A stretch of DNA of 45,524 nucleotides from Antribacter soli (GTDB lineage Bacteria; Actinomycetota; Actinomycetes; Actinomycetales; Cellulomonadaceae): assembly GCF_021568775.1 (NCBI RefSeq), contig NZ_JAKGSG010000031.1:1-45524 (forward strand). Reading direction: 5' to 3'. Of the stretch, positions 21,818 through 31,050 are shown piece after piece; position 1 is the stretch's first letter, and every line of letters begins with the position of its first letter. The translations under genes and the position numbers were made by a program. The notes below the pieces were generated by a model, which did not search any database, had not been told where the DNA came from, and was given only the letters and a program-made list of their open reading frames with translations.

Positions 21818-24526
21818 CTACACGGTGGTGTCTTCGCCGGCGAGCACGGCGGCGCGGCCGGCCTCGAGGCGGGCGACCGGGACCCGGAAGGGTGAGCACG
21901 AGACGTCGTCGAGGCCCACCTCGTGGAAGAAGTGGATCGACTCCGGGTCTCCCCCGTGCTCGCCGCACACCCCGCAGTGCAGGCCGGGGCGCGCCGACCG
22001 GCCGCGCTCGACGCCGATACGCACGAGCGCCCCGACGCCGTCGGCGTCGAGGGTCTCGAACGGCGAGATCGTCAGCACCCCGTTCTCGAGGTACTCCGAG
22101 AAGAACGCGCCCTCGACGTCGTCGCGCGAGAACCCCCACGTCGTCTGCGTGAGGTCGTTGGTGCCGAACGAGAAGAAGTCCGCCTGGGTCGCGATGCGCT
22201 GCGCGGTGAGCGCGGCGCGCGGCAGCTCGATCATGCAGCCGATCGGGACCTCGAGCGGCACGCCGCTGCTCTCGGCGACCTCCGCGAGCACACCCTCGGC
22301 CTCGGCCCGCACGAGCTGCATCTCCCGCACCGAGCCGACGAGCGGCACCATGATCTCCGGGCGCGGGTCGCGCCCGGCCCGGCGCAGCCCGACCGCTGCC
22401 TCGGCGATCGCGCGCACCTGCAGCGCGAACAGCCCCGGCACGGTCAGCCCCAGCCGGACCCCGCGCAGCCCGAGCATCGGGTTCTGCTCGTGCATGCGCC
22501 GGACGGCCGCGAGCAGGCGCACGTCGTGCTCGTCGGCCTGCCCGCGCTCCTCCTCGAGCGCCACGCGGACCGACAGCTCCGTGAGGTCGGGCAGGAACTC
22601 GTGCAGCGGCGGGTCGAGGAGCCGGATCGTCGTGGGCAGGCCGTCCATCGCCTCGAGCAGGTCGGTGAAGTCCGCGCGCTGCAGCGGCAGCAGGTCGGCG
22701 AGGGCGGCCTGCCGCTCGTCGTCGCTGCCGGCGAGCACGACCTGCTCGACATAGCGGCGGCGCTCGCCCAGGAACTGGTGCTCGGTGCGGCACAGCCCGA
22801 TGCCCTCGGCGCCGCGGGCCCGGGCACGGCGGGCGTCGTCGGCGGTGTCGGCGTTGGCGCGCACCCGCAGGCGACGCACGGAGTCGGCGTGGGTGAGGAG
22901 GCGGTGCACGGCGTGCACGAGCTCGCGCACCTCGCCGTCGGGCGCGGCTCGCAGGCCGGCGTCGAGCCCGTCGGCGACGTACCGCATGACCGGGGAGTCG
23001 ACGACGGGCACCTCGCCGCGGAACACCTCGCCCGTCGTCCCGTCGAGCGCGATCACGTCGCCCGGGTGCAGCACGACGCCGTCGACCCGCACCTCGCCGC
23101 GCGCCTCGTCGACGTCGAGCGCCTCCGCACCGACGACCGCGCACCTGCCCATGCCGCGCGCGACGACGGCGGCATGGGACGTCTTGCCGCCGCGGGCGGT
23201 GAGGATCCCGTCGGCGGCGATCATCCCGGCCAGGTCGTCCGGGTTGGTCTCGCGCCGCACGAGGACGACCTTCGCGCCGGCCCGGGTGCGGGCGAGCGCC
23301 TGCATGTTGTCCATCACGATCTCGCCCACGGCCGCCCCGGGGGACGCGCCCAGGCCGCGGGTGAGCAGCGGGGTGTCGGCGGTGCGGTCGAAGCGCGGGA
23401 ACAGCAGTCGCCCGAGCTGTTCCCCGGTGACGCGCGCGAGCGCCTCGTCGAGGGTGATGAGGTGCTCGTCGACGAGCTGCACGGCGACGCGGAACGCCGC
23501 GGCCGCGGTGCGCTTGCCCACCCTGGTCTGCAGCAGCCACAGCCGGCCCCGCTCGATCGTGAACTCGATGTCGCACAGGTCGCGGTAGTGGGTCTCCAGG
23601 CGCCGCATCGCCGCGAGGAGCTCGTCGTACGAGCTCGGGTCACGCGTGCGCAGGTCGTCGAGCGAGAGGGTGTTGCGGATGCCCGCCACGACGTCCTCGC
23701 CCTGCGCGTTGGGCAGGTAGTCGCCGTACGCTCCGGCGTGCCCCGAGGAGGGGTCGCGCGTGAACGACACGCCGGTGCCCGAGTCGTCGCCGAGGTTGCC
23801 GAACACCATCGCCACGACGTTGACCGCGGTGCCGAGGTCGTCCGGGATGCGCTCACGACGCCGGTACAGGCGTGCGCGCCCGGTGTTCCACGAGCCGAAG
23901 ACCGCCTCGATCGCCAGGTCGAGCTGCTCGCGCGGGTCCTGCGGGAAGTCGCGGCCGCACGTCGCACGCACGATCCGGCGGTAGTCGTCCACGAGCGCGC
24001 GCAGGTCGGCGGCCGCGAGGTCGACGTCGGACCCGACGCCGGCCGCGGCCTTGCGCGCCTCGAGCGCCTCGGCGAATGCCCGGGCGTCGACCCCGAGGAC
24101 CGTGGCGCCGAACATCTGCACCAGGCGCCGGTAGGAGTCCCAGGCGAAGCGCTCGTCGCCCGACATGTCGGCCAGGCCCTGGACGGAGGCGTCGGTGAGG
24201 CCCACGTTGAGGACCGTGTCCATCATCCCGGGCATCGAGAACTTGGCGCCCGAGCGCACGGAGACCAGCAGCGGGTCGCGCGGTGCCCCGAGGCGGCGCC
24301 CGAGGGCGTCCTCGACCTGCCGCAGCGCCGTGGTGACCTCGACGCGCAGCCCGGGCGGCACGCGCCCGTCGCGCATGTACGCGCGGCACGCCTCCGTGGT
24401 GATCGTGAACCCTGGCGGCACGGGCAGACCGATGCGGGTCATCTCGGCCAGGTTGGCCCCCTTGCCACCCAGCAGGTCGCGCTGGTCCTTGCCGCCCTCG
24501 TCGAACCTGTACACGTACTTCGGCAT
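21818..24526 (-). CDS. ppdK: Pyruvate phosphate dikinase
   Basis: A 902-residue cytoplasmic enzyme interconverting pyruvate, ATP and phosphate with phosphoenolpyruvate, AMP and pyrophosphate. The nucleotide-binding domain begins GGKGANLAEMTRIGLPVPPGF. The phosphorylated histidine is in GGKTSHAAVVARGMG. The PEP/pyruvate barrel shows LCRTEHQF, VPIGCMIELPRAAL and CGEHGGDP. Length and domain order are normal for the family. The ATG at 24526 is preferred, with GAGGCG nine bases before it; GTG 24535 is in frame but abuts that Shine-Dalgarno. Upstream at 24577-24583 is a GTTAACG motif like that at the GH43 genes, though without a good second half. Role: gluconeogenic or PPi-linked glycolytic switching during growth on plant sugars (inference). 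Confidence 0.96.
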   Translation of the reverse strand: MPKYVYRFDEGGKDQRDLLGGKGANLAEMTRIGLPVPPGFTITTEACRAYMRDGRVPPGLRVEVTTALRQVEDALGRRLGAPRDPLLVSVRSGAKFSMPGMMDTVLNVGLTDASVQGLADMSGDERFAWDSYRRLVQMFGATVLGVDARAFAEALEARKAAAGVGSDVDLAAADLRALVDDYRRIVRATCGRDFPQDPREQLDLAIEAVFGSWNTGRARLYRRRERIPDDLGTAVNVVAMVFGNLGDDSGTGVSFTRDPSSGHAGAYGDYLPNAQGEDVVAGIRNTLSLDDLRTRDPSSYDELLAAMRRLETHYRDLCDIEFTIERGRLWLLQTRVGKRTAAAAFRVAVQLVDEHLITLDEALARVTGEQLGRLLFPRFDRTADTPLLTRGLGASPGAAVGEIVMDNMQALARTRAGAKVVLVRRETNPDDLAGMIAADGILTARGGKTSHAAVVARGMGRCAVVGAEALDVDEARGEVRVDGVVLHPGDVIALDGTTGEVFRGEVPVVDSPVMRYVADGLDAGLRAAPDGEVRELVHAVHRLLTHADSVRRLRVRANADTADDARRARARGAEGIGLCRTEHQFLGERRRYVEQVVLAGSDDERQAALADLLPLQRADFTDLLEAMDGLPTTIRLLDPPLHEFLPDLTELSVRVALEEERGQADEHDVRLLAAVRRMHEQNPMLGLRGVRLGLTVPGLFALQVRAIAEAAVGLRRAGRDPRPEIMVPLVGSVREMQLVRAEAEGVLAEVAESSGVPLEVPIGCMIELPRAALTAQRIATQADFFSFGTNDLTQTTWGFSRDDVEGAFFSEYLENGVLTISPFETLDADGVGALVRIGVERGRSARPGLHCGVCGEHGGDPESIHFFHEVGLDDVSCSPFRVPVARLEAGRAAVLAGEDTTV

Positions 24527-24622
24527 CGTCGTCACCGCCTCGGCGGGTGCACGTCGATGAGCACCCCGGTTCTCAACGTTAACCCGCGCCGGGGGGCGCC
24601 GTTCCGGCGGATGGTGCCCGCC

Positions 24623-24666
24623 CCTGCCGTCGGCACAGGCGACGGATCACCTGTGCCGACGGCAGG
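24623..24666 (-). terminator. Terminator hairpin of the second GH43 gene
   Basis: CCTGCCGTCGGCACAGG (24623-24639) and its exact reverse complement at 24650-24666 form a 17-bp perfect stem with a 10-base loop. It begins six bases beyond the stop codon of the GH43 gene that ends at 24672 and lies upstream of ppdK on the same strand, so it separates the two transcripts. Confidence 0.85.
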
Positions 24667-24671
24667 ACCGG

Positions 24672-27600
24672 TCACTCAGCCCGTACCAGGACCAGCTTCA
24701 GCGCGAGCTCCGTGCCGGAGGCTCCACGAAGGACGAGCTCGTGGGTGCCGACGCGGACGCCGCTCAGGGTGAAGCGGGGTGTCACCACGCCGCCCTCGTC
24801 AGCGGTCACGTCGCCCAGCGGGACGGGCGACAACGGCTTGCCCGACTTGTCGCGGGGCACCAGCTCGACGTGCACGACCTCACCGGGGGCGAAGCCCCCC
24901 GCCGCGAACGTCGTCTCCTGACCGACGACGGCGTACACGGGCCGCGGCGCGACCGTCACCGTCGCCTGGGCGACGAGCCCGGTGCCCCCGACCGAGCCGG
25001 ACACCGTGAACGTCCCCGCTGCGGCGTAGGCCGGCGGATCGATCGGGTCCCAGCTGACGGGAGCGGTGATCCGGCCGCCGCCGACGAGCGTCACGCCGAC
25101 CGTCTCCGGCAGGACCGGTGCCGTCTCGGCCACCGTCCCGACGTGCACGGCGTCGGCCGAGTCCGGCTCGTCCCAGAACCGCGTGCCGATCAGGGTGGCG
25201 ACCGACGTCCCCGCGGCGTTGTTGGCGGTCGCGACCGTTCCGGCATCGAGCAGGGCGTCCGCACTGGTCAGCGGCGCGGTCCCCACCACCGTCCACGGCT
25301 TGTCGGCGGCGGCGCGGTAGTACCCGGTCACCGTCGTGTCCGTCGTGCGCTCGAGGCGCAGGTGGACCGGCCACGTCGCGACCGCGACGGCGCTCGACTG
25401 GGTGTCGAGGAAGCCGTTGCCGTTCGCGTCCCACTGCAGGTACGCCCCGCCCGGGCTCGCCACGAAGGTGACGTACCCGTCCGAGACTCCCTTGCCCGCG
25501 ACGGACAGGTCGTTGCGCACGACGAGACCGCTGCGCGGGTCGCCGTTGGGCCCGCGGTCCATCGCGGCGGCGTAGGTCTGGATGGATCCGCCCACGGGCA
25601 GCCGGTCGGGCTGGTAGATCACGCTGAGGTTGTCCTTGTTCGTCCAGGCGCCGTCGCCGGCGTCGGAGATGCGGAACGAGGAACCCTCGCCCTGGCAGAA
25701 GGACGCCGGGCGGGTGCCCCACGCAGCCGCCGCCCACGGGGCCGTGACGGTGGGGTCGGCGCAGCCCGGGCTGGTGAACTTCACCGTGTACGTGCGGGTG
25801 GCGCTCCCGTCGGGCGAGGTGACGGTGACGCGCGCCGAGAGCTGGTCCGCCTCGACGTCGACGGTCGCGCCGTCCTGGACGGGGTCGGCCGTCACGTCCG
25901 GGACGGGACCCCACGGCCCGGTCTGGACGCCGTAGCCGAGGGTGTCCGCGGCGAACCCCGCGACGGGCGCACCGTCGACGGCGAGGCTCGCGAGGCGGGC
26001 GTCGCTGCCGGGGTGCAGCACCTTGACCCGGTAGATGCGCTCGGCCACCGGGTTGCCGTCCTCCGAGGCCGTCACGACGACGAACGCCCAGGGCCGCTCG
26101 GCCGTCGGCTGACTGACCGTGACGGTGGCTCCGGGGGCCGCAGCCGTGCCCGCCACCAACGGCGTCGGGCTCTCGGCGAGGACCGTGTGGTCCCACGCCG
26201 CCGGGTGGAAGCCCGCGACCAGCACGCCGTCGACGGACAGGCTCGCGAGCTCCGTACCGGGCGCCGGTGCGAGGCCGAGGATCTCGACCTCGGCCACGGA
26301 CTGCCACGTCGACGTCGCGGTGGTCAGGCGGACGCGGACGGCGGTCGTGGGCGGGACCGACGACGTGTCGAGCCGCACCACCGGCGCGGGTCCGGCAGCG
26401 TCCTGCGCGACGTCGGCCGCCACGCCGGAGTCCTGCCAGGCGCCCGAGGCGTCCTGGTACTGAACCGCGATCCGCGAAGGCCAGGTCGCCGTCGTGCCGT
26501 CCTTGTAGAGGTGGACCACGACCTCACGCGGCGCGCGCGGCTCGGGCCACGCGTAGTCGAGGGTGCTCGACAGCGGGTACCTGCCCCCGCCGACCCAGTC
26601 GTCCCAGCCCTTGCCGAGGCTGCCGTCGATCGTCGTCGCGGCGAGCGACTGCCGGCTCGACGCCGTCACCGTGGCGGTGGGCGCGAAGTTGTGCACGCCG
26701 TGCGCGACCACCTCGACGGTGCGACGGAACGTCCGTCCGGGCGTGAAGTCGTCGTCGCCGGCGAGCGTGCCCGTGAGCGTCTGCTGCCCGGCCGTTCCGA
26801 GCGTGGTCGGGCTCCACGTGACCGGCACCTCCGTGGTGACGCCGTTCGCGGTGACCGCGACCGTGCTGGCCAGCACCTGCGAGAGGTCCTCGTTGGTGCG
26901 GACCGTGGCCGGGAGGCGATCGTCGGTCACCCGCCAGATGTACGGCCCGGCGCCCTTGTCGTCCCAGTACTCCTCCGTCCAGCCGGACGCCCACCGGGCG
27001 TCCTGCGCGGCGGGGTTGCGCATCTCGAGGCGGCCACCCTCGCCGAACGTCATGGGCAGCCAGACGTACGTGGAGTCCGCGGCGCCGCTGTTCCACCGGT
27101 CGCCCATGTAGATGAACCTGCCCTCGGCCGGGTCCAGCGGGAGGACGTTCGTGGACTGGGACCCGAAGCTCGTCCGGCGCGTGTCGCCGTAGGACAGGAG
27201 GCCGTCCCCGCCCTCGGGGATCGTGTCGTACGCGACGTTCTCGTACGGGTCGTCGGGCAGCACGCCCCGGATCCACGAGCCGACGAGCGAGTCGGCCGTG
27301 TAGTACGTCTGCGCGTTGGGCCGCCAGCCGGTCGCGCCGGAGGTGACGGCGTAGTACTTGCCGTCGTGGACGAACAGCGCGGGCGCCTCGAGGAGGCCGC
27401 ACCGGCGCACGATGCTGTAGTCCTGGCCCGCGACCGGCGCGCCCTGCGTGCCGTCGGCGAAGATCCGCGGGTACTGCCCGTCGGCCGAGTACTGGATGCC
27501 CACGGTGTCGGTCGCCGACGTCTTCTCGACGTTCGTGTACTCGGCGTTGAGCTTGGCGATGTAGAGGCTGCGGTTCTCCTCCGACGAGTACGCGACGTAC

Positions 27601-28448
27601 GCGGTGCCGTCGGTGTCCTGGAACACCGTCATGTCGCGCGCGCCGCCCGGCACGGCGCTGTTCTGGTTGCACGCGGTCTTGTACGTGGGCTCGTTGTACA
27701 GGCGGTAGGCGCCGTGGAGCTTGAAGGGTCCGGTCGGCGAGTCGGCGACGGCGACGGCGGCCAGCGAGCGCGCGTAGTTGCTGCCGCCGGGCGTGGTGCT
27801 CCCGTCGGAGTGCCACCACATGACCCACTTGCCGGTCTGCGCGTTGTGCAGCACCTTGGGCCGCTCGAAGATCGCGTTGAGCTGCGCCTCGCCCGTCGCC
27901 GTCGTGCTCTTGACGTTGAGGTAGTAGAACAGGTCGTCGATCGTCGCGGTGCGGGGCGTGCCGTCGTCGGCCACCGTGTCGTAGATCGCGTCGAAGTACT
28001 CCGACTCGAGATCCTGACGCGACGTGACCGACCGCATCACGACGCCGCGGTTGGTCCAGTTGTACGTGTCGGTCGACGTGTACAGCGAGACTCCCGGGCT
28101 CTCGTAGTAGCCGTTCGACCGGTCCTCGCCGTACCAGTAGTAGACCGTCGTGCCGCCCTCTTCCACGGCGACGGCCTCACCGTCGTCGACGCCGAGCTCC
28201 TCGGCGGTCCGCGTGACGACCTGGCCGCCGTGCGCCTGGACGTGGCGCCCGTCGGTGTCGTACCAGAATGGCTGGAAGTAGCTCCCCGACGTGTTGCCCG
28301 GGTCGGTGACGGCCGGATACGCAGAGTACGTCACCGGATCGGGCACGGTGGGCACGGCCGCCGTCACCGGTGCCGCGACGCCGGTGACGGCCACCACCGC
28401 GGCCGTCACCGCCCCCGCCGTCCGGCGCATGACGCTTCGAGATCTCAT
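24672..28448 (-). CDS. Secreted GH43 protein resembling exo-beta-1,3-galactanase
   Basis: A 1258-residue exported hydrolase with a signal peptide of about 31 residues (AAPVTAAVP). The catalytic module (about 50-480) has the pattern of GH43 galactan 1,3-beta-galactosidases: QAHGGQ (His73), YYWYGEDR, ERPKV (Glu195, acid candidate), ARDMTVF (Asp272) and LEAPALF (Glu354). A bacterial Ig-like domain follows (about 505-590). Next come an F5/8C-like carbohydrate-binding domain (about 590-725), two cadherin-like beta repeats (about 730-895), a concanavalin-like region (about 895-1095) and a C-terminal domain beginning FAAGGFAPGE. No LPXTG. The ATG at 28448 is chosen because AGGGAG lies six bases upstream; the longer frame from 28472 lacks this. 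Expected to remove galactose from beta-1,3-galactan backbones of arabinogalactan. Confidence 0.88.
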   Translation of the reverse strand: MRSRSVMRRTAGAVTAAVVAVTGVAAPVTAAVPTVPDPVTYSAYPAVTDPGNTSGSYFQPFWYDTDGRHVQAHGGQVVTRTAEELGVDDGEAVAVEEGGTTVYYWYGEDRSNGYYESPGVSLYTSTDTYNWTNRGVVMRSVTSRQDLESEYFDAIYDTVADDGTPRTATIDDLFYYLNVKSTTATGEAQLNAIFERPKVLHNAQTGKWVMWWHSDGSTTPGGSNYARSLAAVAVADSPTGPFKLHGAYRLYNEPTYKTACNQNSAVPGGARDMTVFQDTDGTAYVAYSSEENRSLYIAKLNAEYTNVEKTSATDTVGIQYSADGQYPRIFADGTQGAPVAGQDYSIVRRCGLLEAPALFVHDGKYYAVTSGATGWRPNAQTYYTADSLVGSWIRGVLPDDPYENVAYDTIPEGGDGLLSYGDTRRTSFGSQSTNVLPLDPAEGRFIYMGDRWNSGAADSTYVWLPMTFGEGGRLEMRNPAAQDARWASGWTEEYWDDKGAGPYIWRVTDDRLPATVRTNEDLSQVLASTVAVTANGVTTEVPVTWSPTTLGTAGQQTLTGTLAGDDDFTPGRTFRRTVEVVAHGVHNFAPTATVTASSRQSLAATTIDGSLGKGWDDWVGGGRYPLSSTLDYAWPEPRAPREVVVHLYKDGTTATWPSRIAVQYQDASGAWQDSGVAADVAQDAAGPAPVVRLDTSSVPPTTAVRVRLTTATSTWQSVAEVEILGLAPAPGTELASLSVDGVLVAGFHPAAWDHTVLAESPTPLVAGTAAAPGATVTVSQPTAERPWAFVVVTASEDGNPVAERIYRVKVLHPGSDARLASLAVDGAPVAGFAADTLGYGVQTGPWGPVPDVTADPVQDGATVDVEADQLSARVTVTSPDGSATRTYTVKFTSPGCADPTVTAPWAAAAWGTRPASFCQGEGSSFRISDAGDGAWTNKDNLSVIYQPDRLPVGGSIQTYAAAMDRGPNGDPRSGLVVRNDLSVAGKGVSDGYVTFVASPGGAYLQWDANGNGFLDTQSSAVAVATWPVHLRLERTTDTTVTGYYRAAADKPWTVVGTAPLTSADALLDAGTVATANNAAGTSVATLIGTRFWDEPDSADAVHVGTVAETAPVLPETVGVTLVGGGRITAPVSWDPIDPPAYAAAGTFTVSGSVGGTGLVAQATVTVAPRPVYAVVGQETTFAAGGFAPGEVVHVELVPRDKSGKPLSPVPLGDVTADEGGVVTPRFTLSGVRVGTHELVLRGASGTELALKLVLVRAE

Positions 28449-28483
28449 CGATCGCTCCCTCTTCTGGCGCATCCTTGCGCGAA

Positions 28484-28497
28484 TGGTGACGTTAACA
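28484..28497 (-). promoter_or_regulatory. LacI-type operator of the second GH43 gene
   Basis: Read toward the gene, the site is TGTTAACGTCACCA, 36 bases before the ATG at 28448. Its first eight bases are identical to the operator at 5557-5570 (TGTTAACGCTCACA), both centred on CG. A common LacI-family repressor for the two secreted hydrolases is inferred; the regulator is not in the window. Confidence 0.5.
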
Positions 28498-28562
28498 TCA
28501 CCGGAGGTACGGCCGATACCGGCAAGGCCGGAGTGCCTGCATGGCGGACGCTCGATCAGGTG

Positions 28563-29438
28563 CTACCGCGTGCCCCCGCGGCTCTCGGCGGGACCGAGGC
28601 CCCAGCGCACGGCGCGGATGGCGACGGCCCCGGCCGGCCCGCCGAGGGACCGGCTGAACCAGGTCTCCACGCCGAGCTCGTCGCGCGCCCAGGAGGGCAG
28701 CAGCGCCACGGACCCGGCCGCGAGCAGGCTGTAGGGGACGCGCACCGGCAGGGGTAGCGGTGGCTCGCGCAGGAGGAAGCGCGCGGTGTCGAGGGCCTCG
28801 GGCGTGGCCTCGAGCTCGCCGCGGTAGGACTGAAGGCATTCGGCCAGCTCGGCGACCGTCTCCGGCACGACCTCAGCGCCCAGCGCGCGTGCGACCCGCC
28901 CGGACTGAGCGACGTACTCGTCCGCCTCGTCGGCGCTGAGCGGCTTCTCGCCGTAGCGCTGATGGGCGGCGAGGAACGAGTCGGCCTCCGCGACGTGCAC
29001 CCACGTCAGCAGGTGGGGGTCGCTCGCCCGGTACGGGCGGCCGTCGGCGGTCCTGCCCCGCACCCGTGCGTGGACGGCACGCACCCGGTCGATCATCTCC
29101 TCGGCGTCGTCCGCGGTCGCGAACGTCGTGAAGGCGAGGAACGTGGACGTGCGTGCCAGGCGCCCCCACGGGTCGCCGCGGTAACCCGAGTGGCCGGCGA
29201 CGCCCGCCATCGCGAGCGGGTGCAGGGACTGCAGCAGCAGCGCCCGCAGCCCTCCGGCGAAGGTCGCCGCGTCGGCGTGGACCCGGCGGATGGGGCTGCC
29301 CGGGGCGAACCAGCGAGGGCCGGGAGTGAGGTGGATGCGGTCGCGAGCCTCGTACCCCTGGGGCCCGGCGACGCGGGTGAAGAGAGCGTCACCCACCCGT
29401 GCACGCAGGCGCTCGACGGGGTTCGTGGCGGCCGACAT
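28563..29438 (-). CDS. Oxygenase MpaB family protein (DUF2236)
   Basis: A 291-residue member of the DUF2236 family, which includes latex-clearing rubber oxygenase and fungal MpaB and is thought to bind b-type haem. Family blocks are LLLQSLHPLAMAGVAGHSGY (about 67-86, with candidate haem-ligand histidines), RTSTFLAFTTFATADDA, and LLTWVHVAEADSFLAAHQRYG (about 143-163). Near 225-250 VPYSLLAAGSVALLPSWAR fits the usual C-terminal part. No signal peptide. It starts at the ATG 29438 and stands alone between the GH43 gene and a divergent VanY-type gene. Substrate unknown. Confidence 0.88.
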   Translation of the reverse strand: MSAATNPVERLRARVGDALFTRVAGPQGYEARDRIHLTPGPRWFAPGSPIRRVHADAATFAGGLRALLLQSLHPLAMAGVAGHSGYRGDPWGRLARTSTFLAFTTFATADDAEEMIDRVRAVHARVRGRTADGRPYRASDPHLLTWVHVAEADSFLAAHQRYGEKPLSADEADEYVAQSGRVARALGAEVVPETVAELAECLQSYRGELEATPEALDTARFLLREPPLPLPVRVPYSLLAAGSVALLPSWARDELGVETWFSRSLGGPAGAVAIRAVRWGLGPAESRGGTR

Positions 29439-29569
29439 GGTGCCAGTATGGCCCGCCGCGTGCGCGCGTCACAGACTCCGGTCAACCCGCTGTTAGATGC
29501 GTCTCACGCAAATTTGCTGAACATGCTTGACTTGCGCCTTGCGCATGTGTCAGCCTCGAAGGGACGGAA

Positions 29570-29627
29570 CCAGGGCGCCTCCCCGGCGGGCGACCAAGCG
29601 ATGCCAGCCCCTGGCCTCGACAGGGGA
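29570..29627 (+). promoter_or_regulatory. Leader with mutually exclusive hairpins covering the VanY gene Shine-Dalgarno
   Basis: CCCCTG (29608-29613) pairs with CAGGGG (29621-29626), which contains the AGGGG Shine-Dalgarno six bases before the ATG. The same left arm (CCCTGG, 29609-29614) can instead pair with CCAGGG at 29570-29575, freeing the ribosome site. Such a switchable layout suggests translational control. Six-base pairings arise easily in DNA this GC-rich, and no known riboswitch consensus is recognised. Confidence 0.3.
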
Positions 29628-29632
29628 CCTCC

Positions 29633-30937
29633 ATGCCACGCTCCGGAATCGGTCGCGCCCAGAAACGGCGCGAGCCGCGCGCCGCCTTCTGGCAGCGAAC
29701 CGGCTCCACCCGGCACGGCCGCCCCCTGACCCGCCGTTCGTCCCTGGCCGTCGCAGCCGTCCTCGCCACCATGGCCCTGACCGCGTCGGCCGGCGACGGC
29801 CTGGCCCCCGGGTCGACGTCGACGAGGTACGCCGCGCTCCCGGTCACCCCGTCGGCCGCTCCCACGGCCACCCCGTCGCCGACCGTGGTCCCCGCGGTCG
29901 AGGCCAGCACCGAGGTCGCGACGGCGGTGCAGGCCGCCAGCGAGGCGCTCTCCGAGGCCCAGTACGTGACCACCGAGGCCCCCGTCGACACCGCCGCCCG
30001 TGACCAGATCACCAGGGCCACGTCCGCGTTGCGCGACCTCGTCGTCGACGCCCGCACCAAGCCGGTTCTGCACGACCGCACGGCCACCACGCCGCGCACC
30101 GGTGAGCGCTCGCCCGTCCCGGAAGCCACCGGCCCGACGACGACGGCGGCCGACGCCGCGGCTGCGGTCGCCGAGACGGCGGTCGCGGTCGAAACCGGCA
30201 CGACGCCGGCAGTCCCCGTGGCCCCCGTCGTCGAGGCGCTGACCGTTCCCGACGAGGCCGGCGAGGCGCCCGACCAGATTCGCGCGACGGCGACGGGCAC
30301 GCCCGAGGAGACCGATCCGGCGTCGGACATCCCGCCCACGGCCGACGAGGCCGCCATCGCGATCCAGGAGGCGACCGCCGCGCTCAACGCGCTGCTCGAC
30401 ACGACGCCCGTCGCCGCGGTGTCCGTGACGCCCGCGCCTCCCACCCCCGAGGAGATCGCCGCCCAGCGGGCCGCCGCGGCCGCGGCCGAGGCCCAGGCTC
30501 GGGCAGCGCGGCTCGCGGAGCTCGCGTCGGCCACCGCCGGATACGCCAACGGCCGGATCCCCGTCGCCCTGCTGTGCGAGCTCTCGTTCGCACCCGGCGA
30601 GCGGCTGCGCTGCGACGCGGCCGACCAGCTGGAGCGGTTGAACGTGGCGTTCGCGGCCCGGTTCGGACGGAACCTGACCGTGGTCGACTCGTACCGGTCA
30701 TACGGGGCGCAGGTCGCCACCAAGACCATCAAGCCTGACCTGGCGGCCGTGCCGGGCACGTCCGAGCACGGGTTGGGCCTCGCGGTGGACCTGTCGGACG
30801 GGCTGCAGAGCTACGGCACCGCCAAGTACGAGTGGATGCGCGCGAACGCGCCCGCGTTCGGCTGGGACAACCCGGACTGGGCGCGCGCCGCCGGGACCAA
30901 GAACGAGCCCTGGCACTGGGAGTACGACCTGCCCTAG
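29633..30937 (+). CDS. VanY-family D,D-carboxypeptidase (peptidase M15B) with long stalk
   Basis: A 434-residue cell-surface peptidase. A basic N-terminus and one hydrophobic segment (about 37-53) anchor or export it. Residues about 60-295 are a Thr/Ala/Pro-rich spacer with alanine-rich helical parts. The C-terminal domain (about 300-434) is M15B: SYRSYGAQ (353-360), SEHGLGLAVD giving His379 and Asp386, and ExxH (Glu425, His428, EPWHWE), the zinc ligands and catalytic base of the family. It would trim peptidoglycan stem peptides between D-alanines. ATG at 29633 with AGGGG upstream. The gene is monocistronic; vancomycin-resistance partners are absent, so ordinary wall remodelling is more likely. 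Confidence 0.9.
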   Translation: MPRSGIGRAQKRREPRAAFWQRTGSTRHGRPLTRRSSLAVAAVLATMALTASAGDGLAPGSTSTRYAALPVTPSAAPTATPSPTVVPAVEASTEVATAVQAASEALSEAQYVTTEAPVDTAARDQITRATSALRDLVVDARTKPVLHDRTATTPRTGERSPVPEATGPTTTAADAAAAVAETAVAVETGTTPAVPVAPVVEALTVPDEAGEAPDQIRATATGTPEETDPASDIPPTADEAAIAIQEATAALNALLDTTPVAAVSVTPAPPTPEEIAAQRAAAAAAEAQARAARLAELASATAGYANGRIPVALLCELSFAPGERLRCDAADQLERLNVAFAARFGRNLTVVDSYRSYGAQVATKTIKPDLAAVPGTSEHGLGLAVDLSDGLQSYGTAKYEWMRANAPAFGWDNPDWARAAGTKNEPWHWEYDLP

Positions 30938-31050
30938 GCTCGCCGCCCCTGGTGGCGGTCATGCCGGCCGGGTCCCTCTGGATGGTCCGGCTCATGACAT
31001 CACCCTGCCACGACGGCGGTTTGCGGGCAGCGGGTCAAGCCGGAGTGCAG

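Noticed and set aside
20034-23576. A 1180-codon minus-strand frame crossing ppdK, the acyltransferase and the iron ATPase gene
   Set aside because: Extremely Arg-rich and without motifs; ppdK and the acyltransferase occupy another minus-strand frame with full family signatures.
24577-24583. GTTAACG before ppdK as a third operator of the GH43 set
   Set aside because: The second half-site is poor, and a seven-base match can occur by chance here, so it is noted but not annotated as a site.
24741-28757. A 1338-codon plus-strand frame across the second GH43 gene
   Set aside because: Arg/Val-rich shadow without recognisable motifs; the minus strand carries the signal peptide, catalytic motifs and Shine-Dalgarno.
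29545-29632. Cyclic-di-AMP (ydaO) riboswitch before the VanY-type gene
   Set aside because: A few blocks (GTCAGC, GGGAC, GGAACC) are reminiscent, but the conserved GGGTGAA core and overall length are missing.
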